Shown piece by piece: positions 1 through 8,210 of a stretch of 14,101 bases of DNA. Source of the stretch: Phycisphaerae bacterium (GTDB lineage: Bacteria > Planctomycetota > Phycisphaerae > Tepidisphaerales > Tepidisphaeraceae); contig JACMJD010000625.1 in the NCBI GenBank assembly GCA_014380825.1, positions 1 through 14,101 on the forward strand. The letters are read 5' to 3'. Every line of letters begins with the position of its first letter. Position 1 is the first letter of the stretch. Below the pieces are notes generated by a model. The model saw only the letters and a list, made by a program, of their open reading frames with translations. It made no database searches and had not been told where the DNA came from. Both the position numbers and the translations under genes were made by a program.

Positions 1-249
1 AAGCGAGGCGCGACTTGGCGGACTTGGAGCAAGCTTTATGAATCACGGCGATGACTCCGTTTCCAGACAGGTTAACCGGATGAAACTGGCGAATTGCAGC
101 AGACCCTCGGCCGAGCCCCAACAGCTCAACACACAATGTACGCCCATGGAACCAGCAGCGTGCGGTTTTGTTCCCTCAACACGAAAAATTTCTAACGCTA
201 AAGATCGAAACTATGCCGCGGAGGTGACGGACAGTATGGCAGATAACGA
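1..249. other. Non-coding left edge, nothing recognised
   Basis: No convincing gene was found in this stretch on either strand. A Shine-Dalgarno-like GGAGGTGA at 220-227 sits 8 nt before an ATG at 236 on the plus strand. The frame that follows crosses the hairpin at 250-284 and then runs antisense to the repeat protein, with a composition that does not look like a protein. The region is probably the 3' flank of the minus-strand gene that ends at 317. Confidence 0.5.
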
Positions 250-284
250 AGTGAAGGATCTCGCGTGGCGCGAGATCCTTCACT
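250..284 (-). terminator. Perfect 16-bp hairpin downstream of the repeat-protein gene
   Basis: The arms at 250-265 and 269-284 are perfectly complementary around a 3-nt loop. The hairpin begins 32 nt after the stop codon at 317. The arm core GAAGGATCTCGC is identical to the arms of the hairpin at 4138-4183, which follows the paralogous gene. No clear U-run follows on the minus-strand transcript, so it is either a factor-assisted terminator or mRNA-stabilising stem, or a REP-like extragenic palindrome. The structure is certain; the function is inferred. Confidence 0.7.
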
Positions 285-316
285 CAATTGCGTCTTACTT
301 AGCCGTCAAGCGGCGA

Positions 317-3300
317 TCATGCAATCGGGAGACCGGCGAATATATCACCGTCCGACTTCTTGTCGAATGGGTGTTCCGGCGGTCGCGCGTTGCGGAGCGC
401 GCCGCCCTGTGTGTTGAACGCCTGGTCGATCAACGAATAGTCGTCGAAGTCGATGATGCCGTTGCCGTCGACGTCGCCGTTCAGCCAGCCGGTCCTGTTG
501 CCGTTGAACCCGGCATCGACCCGGCTGTAGTCGTCGAAGTCGACCACGCCGTTGTAATCGGTGTCGCCATAGTACGTGTACTTGACCAGTACGGACGTCG
601 CGTCCGCGGCGCGGCCGCTGAACAAGAATCCCGCGCCGTACAGCACGTCGTACTCCGAGCCTTCGAGCCGGCCGAGCGTCGTGTTGTGAAGTGGGTTGGA
701 CTGAGCGGCGGAGCTCGTGATTCCGTTTCCGTTCCACGCGCCGCCGTTGCGACCGAGGACGATCAGCGCGTTGATGACGCCAATCTGCGTCGCGCCGGCG
801 TAATCGACAATCATGTCGTTGTCGGTCAGGTCGAGCTTGCCGGTGGCGGCGATGGTCAGCCCGGCGGTATCGATGACGCGCGAGCCGTTCAGCTCCATCA
901 CCGCGGTTCCGCCGGCCAGGATCGTCAGCGACGCCAGGTCCTGCGTGTTGACGAAGTGTGCGACGGCGGTTCCGGCGCCGTCGCTGTTGACGTTGATGTT
1001 GTCCAGCGCCGCGCCGCCGTCGATCGTCACGAACGAGCCGGCCGCGCTGGCGACAAGGTTGACCGTATCCGCGCCGCCGTTGCCGTTGATTCGGAACGCG
1101 CCGGCAAACGAACTGTTGACGGTGACGATGTTGGCGTCGTTGTTGGCTTCGAGCGTGTAGTTTTCGATCGTGCCGTAAGTGATGACGCTGGCGATGCTGC
1201 TCTTGGTGGTCTGCGTCGACGTGATGGTGTAATTGTCGGCACCGAGGTCGCCGGCGTCGTTGATGCGGAGCAAGTCGTTCGTGCCGGCATTTCCGTTGAA
1301 CGTCAGGTTGCCGAGGATGAAGAGGTCCCAATCGCCGGCGGGGGTCTGCGCGACCATCGAATCGTCACCCCCATTTCCGTTGACGGTGCACGGTGTGGTC
1401 GCGAGCGTCGATGCGACATTGATCGTGTCGCCCACCGTGCCGCAGTTGACGACCAGTGTTTCCATCGTGGTGTAGCCGGTGCCGGCCGTGCCCGTGCGGT
1501 TCACGTTGTTCAGCGAGACCGTATATGTATGTGCTACTCCGTTGGCGGAATCGTTGTAGTTGTATGCGTCGGTCCCTGCATCGCCGTGGATATTGATGAC
1601 GCCATCAAGGTTGTCCGCGTTGTTGCCGGGGGATCCGAGATTGAACGTGTCGTTCCCGTCGTTGGCGTTGATGGTGTAGGCGGTTCCGACCGCAGTGCTG
1701 GCGACGTTGATCGTCGACGTGAGCGTGTTGGTCAGCCAAGTGAAGGTCTCGACGGTGCCGTACACAAACGCATTGGTTGTTGTGGCGCCGGTGAGCTGGA
1801 ACGTTGTGCTGGTGACGTTGTATGTGTTTGCCATCAGATCGCCGGAGTCGTCGAGGTTGATCGAATCGCTTCCGGGACCACCGTTGAGGGTCGCATCTCC
1901 CTGCCAGCTGTTATTGAGATCAAGGACGCCCTGGTGGAACACGTCGGCACCGCCATTTCCGTTCACTGTGAGGTTAACGGTCGACAGGAAATTGGTGATG
2001 GTGACATCGTTGTCGAAACTGTTGCAGTTGACCGTCACGGCTTCCATCGTGCCGTACACCCAGGGCGGATTCACGCCGGCGGTGTTCTTGTCGAACGTAG
2101 TGTTGGTGATGAAGTAGTCGTCGTCGCCTTCCGCGTCGGTGTCATCGTCGTAGATGACGCTGTCCGTGCCGGCGTCGCCGTTCACGGTCAACGTGATGAA
2201 CGCCAGATTGTTTTCGACATCTCCGCTGCCGATTGTGATGGTGTCGTTGCCGGCGTTTCCGTTGACGACCAGGCTCTCCAGCCCGGTTGAGATGTTCGAG
2301 AAACTGATGACGTTGATCGCATTGTTCGCCAGCCCGGCGGTAAGCGTGACGTGTTCAACGGTATCGAAGCCGTAGATTTCGGTCGTGCTGCTTTTGTCGA
2401 AGCCAAGGCTGGTCAGCGTATAGCTGTCGTCGACAGTGTTATCGTCGGTGCTGTCGTTGAAGATCACGGTGTCGACGCCGCCGTTGCCGTGGACGATGAC
2501 GTCGGCATTGACGGTGCTGTCGATGTCGCCAACCGTTCCGCCGATGGTAATCGTGTCGGCGGCCGCGCCGGCGTTGATGGTCAGTCCGTTGGTGAGCACG
2601 CTGCTCAGCGAGTTGATGTCGTAAGTGCTGGCATTCGGTCCGCCGTTGAGTGTCAGCGTTTCTATAGTGGCATACGTGATCACGCGGTTGATCACGCTGG
2701 CGTTTTTGACAAACGTGGTGGTGGTGAGCGTGTAGTCATCGCCGCCGGCGCTATCAGCCTGGTCGTTGAACACGAGCGTGTCGGTGCCGGCACCACCGTT
2801 GGCGGTGAAGTTCGAATCCAGATCGGTGTCGATATCCTGTAGCTCTTGCGCTGCGCTGATATTGTCGTTGCCGTTGCCGCCGTTCACCGTCACCGATTTG
2901 CCGGAAAGGAGTTCGTCAACATCGATGTCATCGTTATCTTCCAAGGCGTTGACGACGATCGTCGAGAACTGCGCGCCTTCGATGAGCTCATCCGTCCCGT
3001 TCACCTCGAAGCTCATCGCCGTGCCGTCGACCTCCAGGTCGATCGTGTCGATATCACTGCCGCTTACATTGGCGTCGCCGGTCACGGTCACCACGTTCGT
3101 GGTCGTGTTGAGGTTAACATAAAACGTGTTGACAAAACTTGGCGTGAGAATGGTGTATCCGTACACATCGCGCAGAAGAAAAGCGTTGTCGTCGGAGATG
3201 AGTTGGCGACGGTTGATGTTCAAACCAACCGTTCGACCGTCGTTCATGAGATCATCCGGATGGATGGGTCCGGCATAGGCGCCGCCGCCTTCAAACATGT

Positions 3301-4012
3301 GTCCGCCGCCGTCGGTGGTAAGCGTGTAATCGACCGCACCGCCGTTGAAATTGAGCAGGCGCAGCGTCTCAGCGCCGTTGTTTGGATCCGCGCCGCCGTT
3401 GGTCAGGAAGTCGCCAATCTTCAGGAAGCCTGAGCTGTCGAGAATGCCCATCGCGTGGCCGATCTCGTGGACTACAGTCCGGTAGAAATCATTGTCCGTC
3501 ACTGCGTTTTCCGCGGTGAACGGGTTGAGCAGCGTCGTGAACTCGCTGTCGTCCGGCACCGTGCTGGTGCCGATGACCGGGTCGAAGTACCACCCGCCGC
3601 CCTGTGCGTTGTCGTCGATGGTGATGGCCGCGGAGTTCGGTTTCTTCTGCACCGCATCATTTCGCGTGATGCTTCCCGTCACACCGCGGCCGCTGATCGC
3701 GCCGGCGCTGAGTGTCAGGTTATACGTATTGCCGCCGCCGGAATAGTTGAAGTCGACGATAATGCGTTCCCAGTCGGCGATCGCCCGATCAACGATCGTG
3801 CGTGCGACGGCGGTATTTGCGCCATAAATCGCGAAGTTGTCGCCGACGACGCGATTCGTCCAGTTGATGGTCGACAGCATCGTTCGCTGTTCGAGCGCTT
3901 CGCAAGCCTGACGTGAGGCGCACCGTATTGCATTGCTGCGCCGTGTTGATGAGTTGCCCCCTGTGGAAGTGCCGCGGCGCGGGTTGAACCGACACGCAGA
4001 AATCCGTGACAT
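317..4012 (-). CDS. Giant LEPR-type metzincin-like repeat protein with C-terminal dockerin-like EF-hands (active-site copy)
   Basis: Predicted 1231-aa exported or surface protein. The ATG at 4012 is set by GAAGGAGA at 4019-4026. An Arg-rich N-terminus ends in ALEQRTMLS (39-47), a variant of the planctomycete LEPR-XLL motif. Residues 49-290 resemble a matrixin or snapalysin-like protease, with HEIGHAMGILD at 182-192 (HExxHxxGxxD) and a possible Met-turn, DDLMN, at 253-257. Residues 413 to about 1009 hold six modules of 97-103 aa, each with an NDxxD...YTxTxT...YxTxExxT pattern and VNGNGGxDT strands. A shared C-terminal segment follows, then two canonical EF-hand loops, GDTDYNGVVDFDD and GDVDGNGIIDFDD, at about 1145-1195, as in type I dockerins. 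No strong hydrophobic signal peptide is visible. The paralog lies immediately upstream (4218-8174). Protease activity, calcium binding and location are inferred from motifs; the substrate is unknown. Confidence 0.88.
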   Translation of the reverse strand: MSRISACRFNPRRGTSTGGNSSTRRSNAIRCASRQACEALEQRTMLSTINWTNRVVGDNFAIYGANTAVARTIVDRAIADWERIIVDFNYSGGGNTYNLTLSAGAISGRGVTGSITRNDAVQKKPNSAAITIDDNAQGGGWYFDPVIGTSTVPDDSEFTTLLNPFTAENAVTDNDFYRTVVHEIGHAMGILDSSGFLKIGDFLTNGGADPNNGAETLRLLNFNGGAVDYTLTTDGGGHMFEGGGAYAGPIHPDDLMNDGRTVGLNINRRQLISDDNAFLLRDVYGYTILTPSFVNTFYVNLNTTTNVVTVTGDANVSGSDIDTIDLEVDGTAMSFEVNGTDELIEGAQFSTIVVNALEDNDDIDVDELLSGKSVTVNGGNGNDNISAAQELQDIDTDLDSNFTANGGAGTDTLVFNDQADSAGGDDYTLTTTTFVKNASVINRVITYATIETLTLNGGPNASTYDINSLSSVLTNGLTINAGAAADTITIGGTVGDIDSTVNADVIVHGNGGVDTVIFNDSTDDNTVDDSYTLTSLGFDKSSTTEIYGFDTVEHVTLTAGLANNAINVISFSNISTGLESLVVNGNAGNDTITIGSGDVENNLAFITLTVNGDAGTDSVIYDDDTDAEGDDDYFITNTTFDKNTAGVNPPWVYGTMEAVTVNCNSFDNDVTITNFLSTVNLTVNGNGGADVFHQGVLDLNNSWQGDATLNGGPGSDSINLDDSGDLMANTYNVTSTTFQLTGATTTNAFVYGTVETFTWLTNTLTSTINVASTAVGTAYTINANDGNDTFNLGSPGNNADNLDGVINIHGDAGTDAYNYNDSANGVAHTYTVSLNNVNRTGTAGTGYTTMETLVVNCGTVGDTINVASTLATTPCTVNGNGGDDSMVAQTPAGDWDLFILGNLTFNGNAGTNDLLRINDAGDLGADNYTITSTQTTKSSIASVITYGTIENYTLEANNDANIVTVNSSFAGAFRINGNGGADTVNLVASAAGSFVTIDGGAALDNINVNSDGAGTAVAHFVNTQDLASLTILAGGTAVMELNGSRVIDTAGLTIAATGKLDLTDNDMIVDYAGATQIGVINALIVLGRNGGAWNGNGITSSAAQSNPLHNTTLGRLEGSEYDVLYGAGFLFSGRAADATSVLVKYTYYGDTDYNGVVDFDDYSRVDAGFNGNRTGWLNGDVDGNGIIDFDDYSLIDQAFNTQGGALRNARPPEHPFDKKSDGDIFAGLPIA
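416..590 (-). repeat. Dockerin-like segment, copy 1 of a conserved DNA repeat
   Basis: This segment encodes the end of the shared C-terminal region and both EF-hand loops. Read side by side it is nearly identical at the DNA level to 4311-4487 in the paralog, including long exact stretches such as the codons for NGDVDGNG. The central modules of the two genes do not align at DNA level. This suggests a conserved cassette or gene conversion. Edges are approximate. Confidence 0.75.
983..2776 (-). repeat. Array of six about 100-aa beta modules inside the gene
   Basis: Six imperfect protein modules start near residues 413, 516, 619, 718, 817 and 914. Each begins with a hydrophobic-[NYD]-[ND]-D strand, followed by a Y-x-[LIV]-T-x-T strand, a YxTxE motif and one or two VNGxxGxD turns. 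The spacing is 97-103 residues. The modules have diverged enough that DNA identity is limited to the short GCCGTTGCCGTTGAC-like turns. They probably build an extended parallel beta structure. Confidence 0.7.
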
Positions 4013-4027
4013 CGTTTGTCTCCTTCG

Positions 4028-4044
4028 CGGGCGCGATGCGCCCG
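4028..4044 (-). promoter_or_regulatory. Leader hairpin just upstream of the SD of the 317-4012 gene
   Basis: A 7-bp perfect stem (CGGGCGC/GCGCCCG) with a 3-nt loop ends one base before the Shine-Dalgarno sequence at 4019-4026 in the mRNA. It could stabilise the leader or affect ribosome access. The structure is seen directly; a role is inferred. Confidence 0.35.
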
Positions 4045-4079
4045 GAAAATGAGGTGATCAATCAGACGCGAAGTGAACG

Positions 4080-4107
4080 AATATGCCACGCAGGATTACA
4101 AAACCAA
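4080..4107 (-). promoter_or_regulatory. Weak sigma-70-like promoter candidate for the 317-4012 gene
   Basis: On the minus strand TTGGTT (4102-4107) and CATATT (4080-4085) are separated by 16 bp, about 70 nt upstream of the start codon. Each box matches the consensus only partly. The site lies between the hairpin that ends the paralog and this gene, where a promoter would be needed if transcription stops at the hairpin. Confidence 0.22.
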
Positions 4108-4137
4108 GAGCCCCAATGAGGGCAGTGCGCGCGCAAG

Positions 4138-4183
4138 CGAAGGATCTCGCTTAGCGGACTACTCCGCTTCGCGAGATCCTTCG
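4138..4183 (-). terminator. Hairpin with duplicated arms downstream of the upstream repeat-protein gene
   Basis: Perfect 13-bp outer arms (4138-4150 and 4171-4183) enclose a two-base mismatch bubble and a second perfect 6-bp stem with a 4-nt loop (4153-4168). The element starts 34 nt after the stop codon at 4218. Its arms share the core GAAGGATCTCGC with the hairpin at 250-284, but the loop is unrelated. No U-tract follows. It is likely a terminator or 3'-end stabiliser belonging to a REP-like family. Confidence 0.68.
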
Positions 4184-4217
4184 GATCGTTTTGAAATGTC
4201 GGACGAAAGAGGTCAGA

Positions 4218-7200
4218 TCACGCCAGCATTTCCAGGCCGCCGACTGCTTCGTCGCCCTCGTCTGCTTGAACGCGTGTGGGCAGGGGTCGGAGCCCGCCGA
4301 GTTGCGTATTGAACGCCTGGTCGATCAGCGAATAGTCATCGAAGTCGACAATACCGTTGCCGTCGACGTCGCCGTTGTTCCAGCCGGTGCGTCCGAGGTT
4401 GAAGCCGGAATCGACCCGGCTGTAATCGTCGAAGTCGACGACGCCGTTGAAATCGGTGTCGCCGTAGTACGTGTGCTTGACGAGAACCATGTCCGCATCG
4501 AGCGCTTCGCCGTCGAACAGCGCGCCGACGCCTTGCATGGCTTCGAACTCGGTCGCTTCGATCGCGGCGAGCGTGTTGTTCGGCGGAGTCGAAGATGCGG
4601 CGTACGAGCTGGTGATCCCGCGCGTGCCGTCCCAGGTTCCGCCGTTGCGCATCGCGTTGATCAAACTCTGCACCGCGGGCAACTGCGTGGCGCCGGTGTA
4701 GTCGAGGATCATGTCGTTGTCGACCAAATCGATCTTCGAATTGGCGCCGAGCGTGAGGTTTCGCGTGGAGAGAACTTTGTCGCCACCGCCGGCGACGGAA
4801 AGGTTTCCGCCGGCGCCGAGCAGGACGCTGCTGAAGTGCATCGTGCTGGTCAGGACGGCGGAAGCGGTGGAACCGCCGTCGGCGTTCACGTTCAACGTAT
4901 CGAGTCCGCCGGGACCGTAGAGGTAAATGGGATTCGAGAACAGCGTCGCGTGCGTGCCGAGGTTGTAAACGTCGGCGCCGTCGTTGCCGTAGAGATAAGT
5001 CGCGGGGCGAACGAACGGCACGTGGAACGCGTCGCTTCCGCTGCCGGCGTTGATCGACACGAGTGGGCAATGCGCATCCACCATGTGTTCGACGTAGTTC
5101 GTGCCGTTGAAGACGATGCGATTCGCCGTCAGGATTCCGCCGGGCGTTTGTGGCTGAAAGGTGTACGTGCGACCAACCGCGTTGACGGAGTCCTCAAGGT
5201 AGATCGAGACCGGGCTGAAGGTGATGTTGTTCGTGTTGATGTTCGCGACGACATTCGCCAGCCCGGTGGTTGGGCTTCCGACGATTACCTCGTCGGTGGG
5301 TGAACCGTTGACGAGGTTCCGATAGATCACCGGCTTGCGAGCGCTGTAGACGTTAAGCACGTCCGCCAGCGGTCCGGTGACGAAATAGCTGTTGAACACC
5401 GACGCGATATTGAACGTGTGATCGGCCGGGCCGAAGCCGGTGACGGTTGCGGTTGTCCCGTCATCATCGAGTGTGACGTTGCGCGGTACGGTTCCAGTTT
5501 GATCGTTGAACGACACCGCTGTGAAGTTCGTCGGACCGAATACGTGCACCGGGGCTGTGATCGCGCTGGCGCCTTGCGCGCCGCCACCGAGAACCACGTC
5601 GCCCAGCGAACCGTTGTTGCCGATGCGCAGCGGTGTGGCCGACGCGAGCACGGTGACCCTGTTGTTCAGGACACCACTCGCCGGACCGCTCGTGCGGATG
5701 TCGGCATACGTCGTCGTGTTGTCGTTGAATCGAATGATGCCGGGCGCCATCCCTTGAACGTTGGTCTGATTGCCGTTCGGGTGGTCGATGCTGACGTTGG
5801 GCTTGGTGTTTGCCGCGCCAAGATCGTCGATGAAGACGGTGGTCATGCCGTTGTCGTTGTCCACGTCCGCCAGACCGAAGATGTTTATCGTGCCCCCAAC
5901 GCCCGGCGAACCGAATCGGATCGTGTCGGATCCGCCGCTGCTGTTGAACTTCACGTGCGTATTGTTCGAGTTCATCAGGATCTGATCGTCGCCGCCGCCG
6001 GTGATGATATTCACCTCGTTCATGTCAGACATGTTCCAGATGATCGGTATCGGTGCCAGGTTGGTGATGCGACCGGTGATGGACGATCCAACGAAATCCA
6101 TGTGGGCATTCTTGGCGTTGACGTTGCCCGCATCGCTGATGAAGAGGTTTGTCTGCGCCGGCCCGTTTACCACCGCGATCTGTCCGGTGATGAACCCGAG
6201 CCCGCCGACCAGCGCGTCGCCGATCTGCACGATGTCGTTGCCGCCGTTACTGTTGATCTGCATCGTTTCGGTGTTCGAGTAGACCAGCAGATTGTCCGCC
6301 GCAGTGCCGGTGGTGATGTTCACCGAACCAATATCCGCCAGGTTCCACAAGATCCGCGCCGGCGCGAGGTTATTGATGCGTCCGTAGCCGGTCGATCCGT
6401 GGAAATCGACGTTCGAATTCGTCGCGTTCACGTTGCTGTTGTCGTTGATGTTCAGCGTGGTGAACGATGGCGAGTTGTTGACGAACAGATCGGCGCTGAT
6501 CGACTGGACGCCGTTGGTGGTGCCGACATTGACGACGTCCGCGCCGCCGGCGCTGTTGAGGTTCACGGGCTGGCCGGAGAACGTGCTGCGGACGTTGACC
6601 GTGTCGGCCGCGGTGCCGGTGGTCAGGGTCAGTGCTTCGAGATCGTCGGCATAGAAGAATCCACCCCAACCGGGGCGATCGAATCGGGAGCTGGTCACCG
6701 TAAATGTCTGCGCCGAGGCGACGATGTTGTCATAGACAAAGATCTGATCGCCGGCGCCGGTGCCGCCGTTCACGATGACGTTGCCGGTTTGATTGCTGAG
6801 GTTGCGGTTGTAGAAGCCGAAGTCGATGAAGTCGTTGCCTGCGTCGCCGTTGACGGTGGTCGTCTTGCCGCCGTTTCGTTCGATGCGGATGAAGTCGTTG
6901 CCGCCGCCGCCGTTAACGACGATCGAGTTGATCGAGCTGAGCGGGACGCGCGTGACGAAGCCGCCCAGGTTTCCCGCGCCCGGCAGCGCGCCTGAGCCAG
7001 GCACGTCTTCGCCGATGTCGACGGTGACGACCAGCTCGGAGCCTGAGACGTCGAGCACGAGCAGGTCGGAACTGGTCGCGCTGGAACTGCCGCGAACCGT
7101 CAGAACGCCAGTCGATTGATTAAGCACCGTATATGCGGTCGCGAACGTCGCCGGGTCGACCATGCTGTAGTTATACGCGTCCGAGAGAATTCGCGCGACG

Positions 7201-8174
7201 ACGAAGCTGGGCATCGTCCGCTCGGCGCCGTTGTAGATCGCGTTGCCTTCGTCCTGAGTTCCGACCCAGTTGACCCCTGCGAAATTAATATTGCCGCCGC
7301 CCGCGGTATGAACCACGTTGCCCCAGCTCAGGCCGGTCGCGTCGCCCGAGTTGTAGGTGGTCATCAGGTGTCGGATGTTGGGCCCGTTGAAAACCTGGAA
7401 GGAGCCGAAGACTCCGCCGCCTTCGGCGTTGTCCATGATCCCGGTCACGTCGGTAATGTCTTCCAGCGTGTAGGCGCCGTAGTTGCCGCTGTCGTTGTTC
7501 CGGTCAGAGATCAGGCCCAGGCAATGCGCCAGCTCCGCGTTGATCACGCTGAAGAAGTCGGATCCCTGTCCGGTGTTGGTCGCGGTTGCGTTGTATGGAT
7601 TGTTGATCGTGCTGAGGAACTCAGCGTTATCCATCGGGGTGGGATCGAAGAACCATCCGTTGGAATCGTTCGCATCCGGCGTGATGGAACCGCGGCCAAC
7701 GGTGACGGCACCCAGTCGCGGCTTATGATCGGCGGGTGGAAACGCTTCCGGACCGCCCGCCGCACCGAATCCGCCGCCAGCCGTCATCGACAGGTTCACC
7801 TGGAGCGTTGTCGTGCCGTCGCTGCGGTTGAAGCTTGTGATGATCCGGCTCCATTGCGCGAACACCGCGTCGACGACCGCGCGTCCGGCATTCGCGCTGT
7901 TGCCGAACGCAGAGGCGAACCCGTCGCTCGCTTGGCCGCGATTCGCCCAGATGATGCCGACCGCTTCCGGCCCGCCACGCTGGCTTTGGACGAACTGCTG
8001 CTCGAGCGCCATGTCGAACTTGTCCGGCACCGGGCCAAGCAACTCGTGCGGCAGGCCGCACATCAGTCGTCGTGGTTCGAGACCTTCGACAGCGGCAGCA
8101 ATTGTCTGGGGGACGTGCTTCTGAGTCGAAGTGCGGACGGACGTAGAGCGGCGGCGTTGCGACAGCGGACGCAT
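4218..8174 (-). CDS. Giant LEPR-XLL repeat protein with degenerate metzincin-like site and dockerin-like EF-hands
   Basis: Predicted 1318-aa paralog of the protein encoded at 317-4012. The start at 8174 is preferred over an in-frame one at 8324 because GAAGGAGA lies 5 nt upstream and the protein then begins with an Arg-rich leader into LEPRRLM (32-38). Residues 74-340 align with the metzincin-like domain of the paralog (WFFDP at 174-178, SDFFSV at 205-210). The zinc motif, however, reads AELAHCLGLIS at 213-223: the first His is Ala and the Asp position is Ser, while the Glu and second His remain. Catalysis is therefore doubtful. Five 100-110-aa beta modules start near residues 573, 673, 776, 886 and 990. 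Two intact EF-hand loops, GDTDFNGVVDFDD and GDVDGNGIVDFDD, lie at about 1235-1281. Probably exported, with a binding or structural role; no classic signal peptide is visible. Confidence 0.87.
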   Translation of the reverse strand: MRPLSQRRRSTSVRTSTQKHVPQTIAAAVEGLEPRRLMCGLPHELLGPVPDKFDMALEQQFVQSQRGGPEAVGIIWANRGQASDGFASAFGNSANAGRAVVDAVFAQWSRIITSFNRSDGTTTLQVNLSMTAGGGFGAAGGPEAFPPADHKPRLGAVTVGRGSITPDANDSNGWFFDPTPMDNAEFLSTINNPYNATATNTGQGSDFFSVINAELAHCLGLISDRNNDSGNYGAYTLEDITDVTGIMDNAEGGGVFGSFQVFNGPNIRHLMTTYNSGDATGLSWGNVVHTAGGGNINFAGVNWVGTQDEGNAIYNGAERTMPSFVVARILSDAYNYSMVDPATFATAYTVLNQSTGVLTVRGSSSATSSDLLVLDVSGSELVVTVDIGEDVPGSGALPGAGNLGGFVTRVPLSSINSIVVNGGGGNDFIRIERNGGKTTTVNGDAGNDFIDFGFYNRNLSNQTGNVIVNGGTGAGDQIFVYDNIVASAQTFTVTSSRFDRPGWGGFFYADDLEALTLTTGTAADTVNVRSTFSGQPVNLNSAGGADVVNVGTTNGVQSISADLFVNNSPSFTTLNINDNSNVNATNSNVDFHGSTGYGRINNLAPARILWNLADIGSVNITTGTAADNLLVYSNTETMQINSNGGNDIVQIGDALVGGLGFITGQIAVVNGPAQTNLFISDAGNVNAKNAHMDFVGSSITGRITNLAPIPIIWNMSDMNEVNIITGGGDDQILMNSNNTHVKFNSSGGSDTIRFGSPGVGGTINIFGLADVDNDNGMTTVFIDDLGAANTKPNVSIDHPNGNQTNVQGMAPGIIRFNDNTTTYADIRTSGPASGVLNNRVTVLASATPLRIGNNGSLGDVVLGGGAQGASAITAPVHVFGPTNFTAVSFNDQTGTVPRNVTLDDDGTTATVTGFGPADHTFNIASVFNSYFVTGPLADVLNVYSARKPVIYRNLVNGSPTDEVIVGSPTTGLANVVANINTNNITFSPVSIYLEDSVNAVGRTYTFQPQTPGGILTANRIVFNGTNYVEHMVDAHCPLVSINAGSGSDAFHVPFVRPATYLYGNDGADVYNLGTHATLFSNPIYLYGPGGLDTLNVNADGGSTASAVLTSTMHFSSVLLGAGGNLSVAGGGDKVLSTRNLTLGANSKIDLVDNDMILDYTGATQLPAVQSLINAMRNGGTWDGTRGITSSYAASSTPPNNTLAAIEATEFEAMQGVGALFDGEALDADMVLVKHTYYGDTDFNGVVDFDDYSRVDSGFNLGRTGWNNGDVDGNGIVDFDDYSLIDQAFNTQLGGLRPLPTRVQADEGDEAVGGLEMLA
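4311..4487 (-). repeat. Dockerin-like segment, copy 2 of a conserved DNA repeat
   Basis: This is the counterpart of 416-590. It encodes the Tyr-Tyr-Gly-Asp lead-in and two EF-hand loops, with most differences being single substitutions. Conservation falls off upstream, towards the central modules. Edges are approximate. Confidence 0.75.
4905..6458 (-). repeat. Array of five about 105-aa beta modules inside the gene
   Basis: Imperfect modules begin with NINDNSN, FISDAGN, FIDDLGA, SFNDQTG and YLEDSVN. The first two also share a clear GRIxNLAPxxIxWNxxDxxxVNI block. Spacing is 100-110 residues. The opening [IF]xDD/ND strand resembles the modules of the paralog, but the body of each module differs, so the two arrays have diverged or been replaced. 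Edges are approximate. Confidence 0.6.
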
Positions 8175-8179
8175 GTGGG

Positions 8180-8187
8180 TCTCCTTC
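8180..8187 (-). promoter_or_regulatory. Shine-Dalgarno site that fixes the start at 8174
   Basis: GAAGGAGA lies 5 nt before the ATG at 8174. The paralog has the same GCGAAGGAGAC leader before its ATG at 4012. This supports the internal start rather than the in-frame candidate at 8324, whose extra 50 residues look non-protein. Confidence 0.8.
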
Positions 8188-8210
8188 GCCTGGTTTTCGT
8201 AGAGATGACA

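Noticed and set aside
38..2290. A 750-codon open frame on the plus strand, with a good Shine-Dalgarno site at 220-227 before an ATG at 236
   Set aside because: From 317 on it is antisense to the recognisable repeat protein. Its product is a monotonous Val/Asp/Arg/Ala-rich chain without domains. Such frames arise from GC-biased third positions on the coding strand.
983..2776. Regularly spaced GCCGTTGCCGTTGAC-like repeats as a possible CRISPR-like array
   Set aside because: They are imperfect, about 300 bp apart and in frame, and encode the VNGNGG turns of the protein modules.
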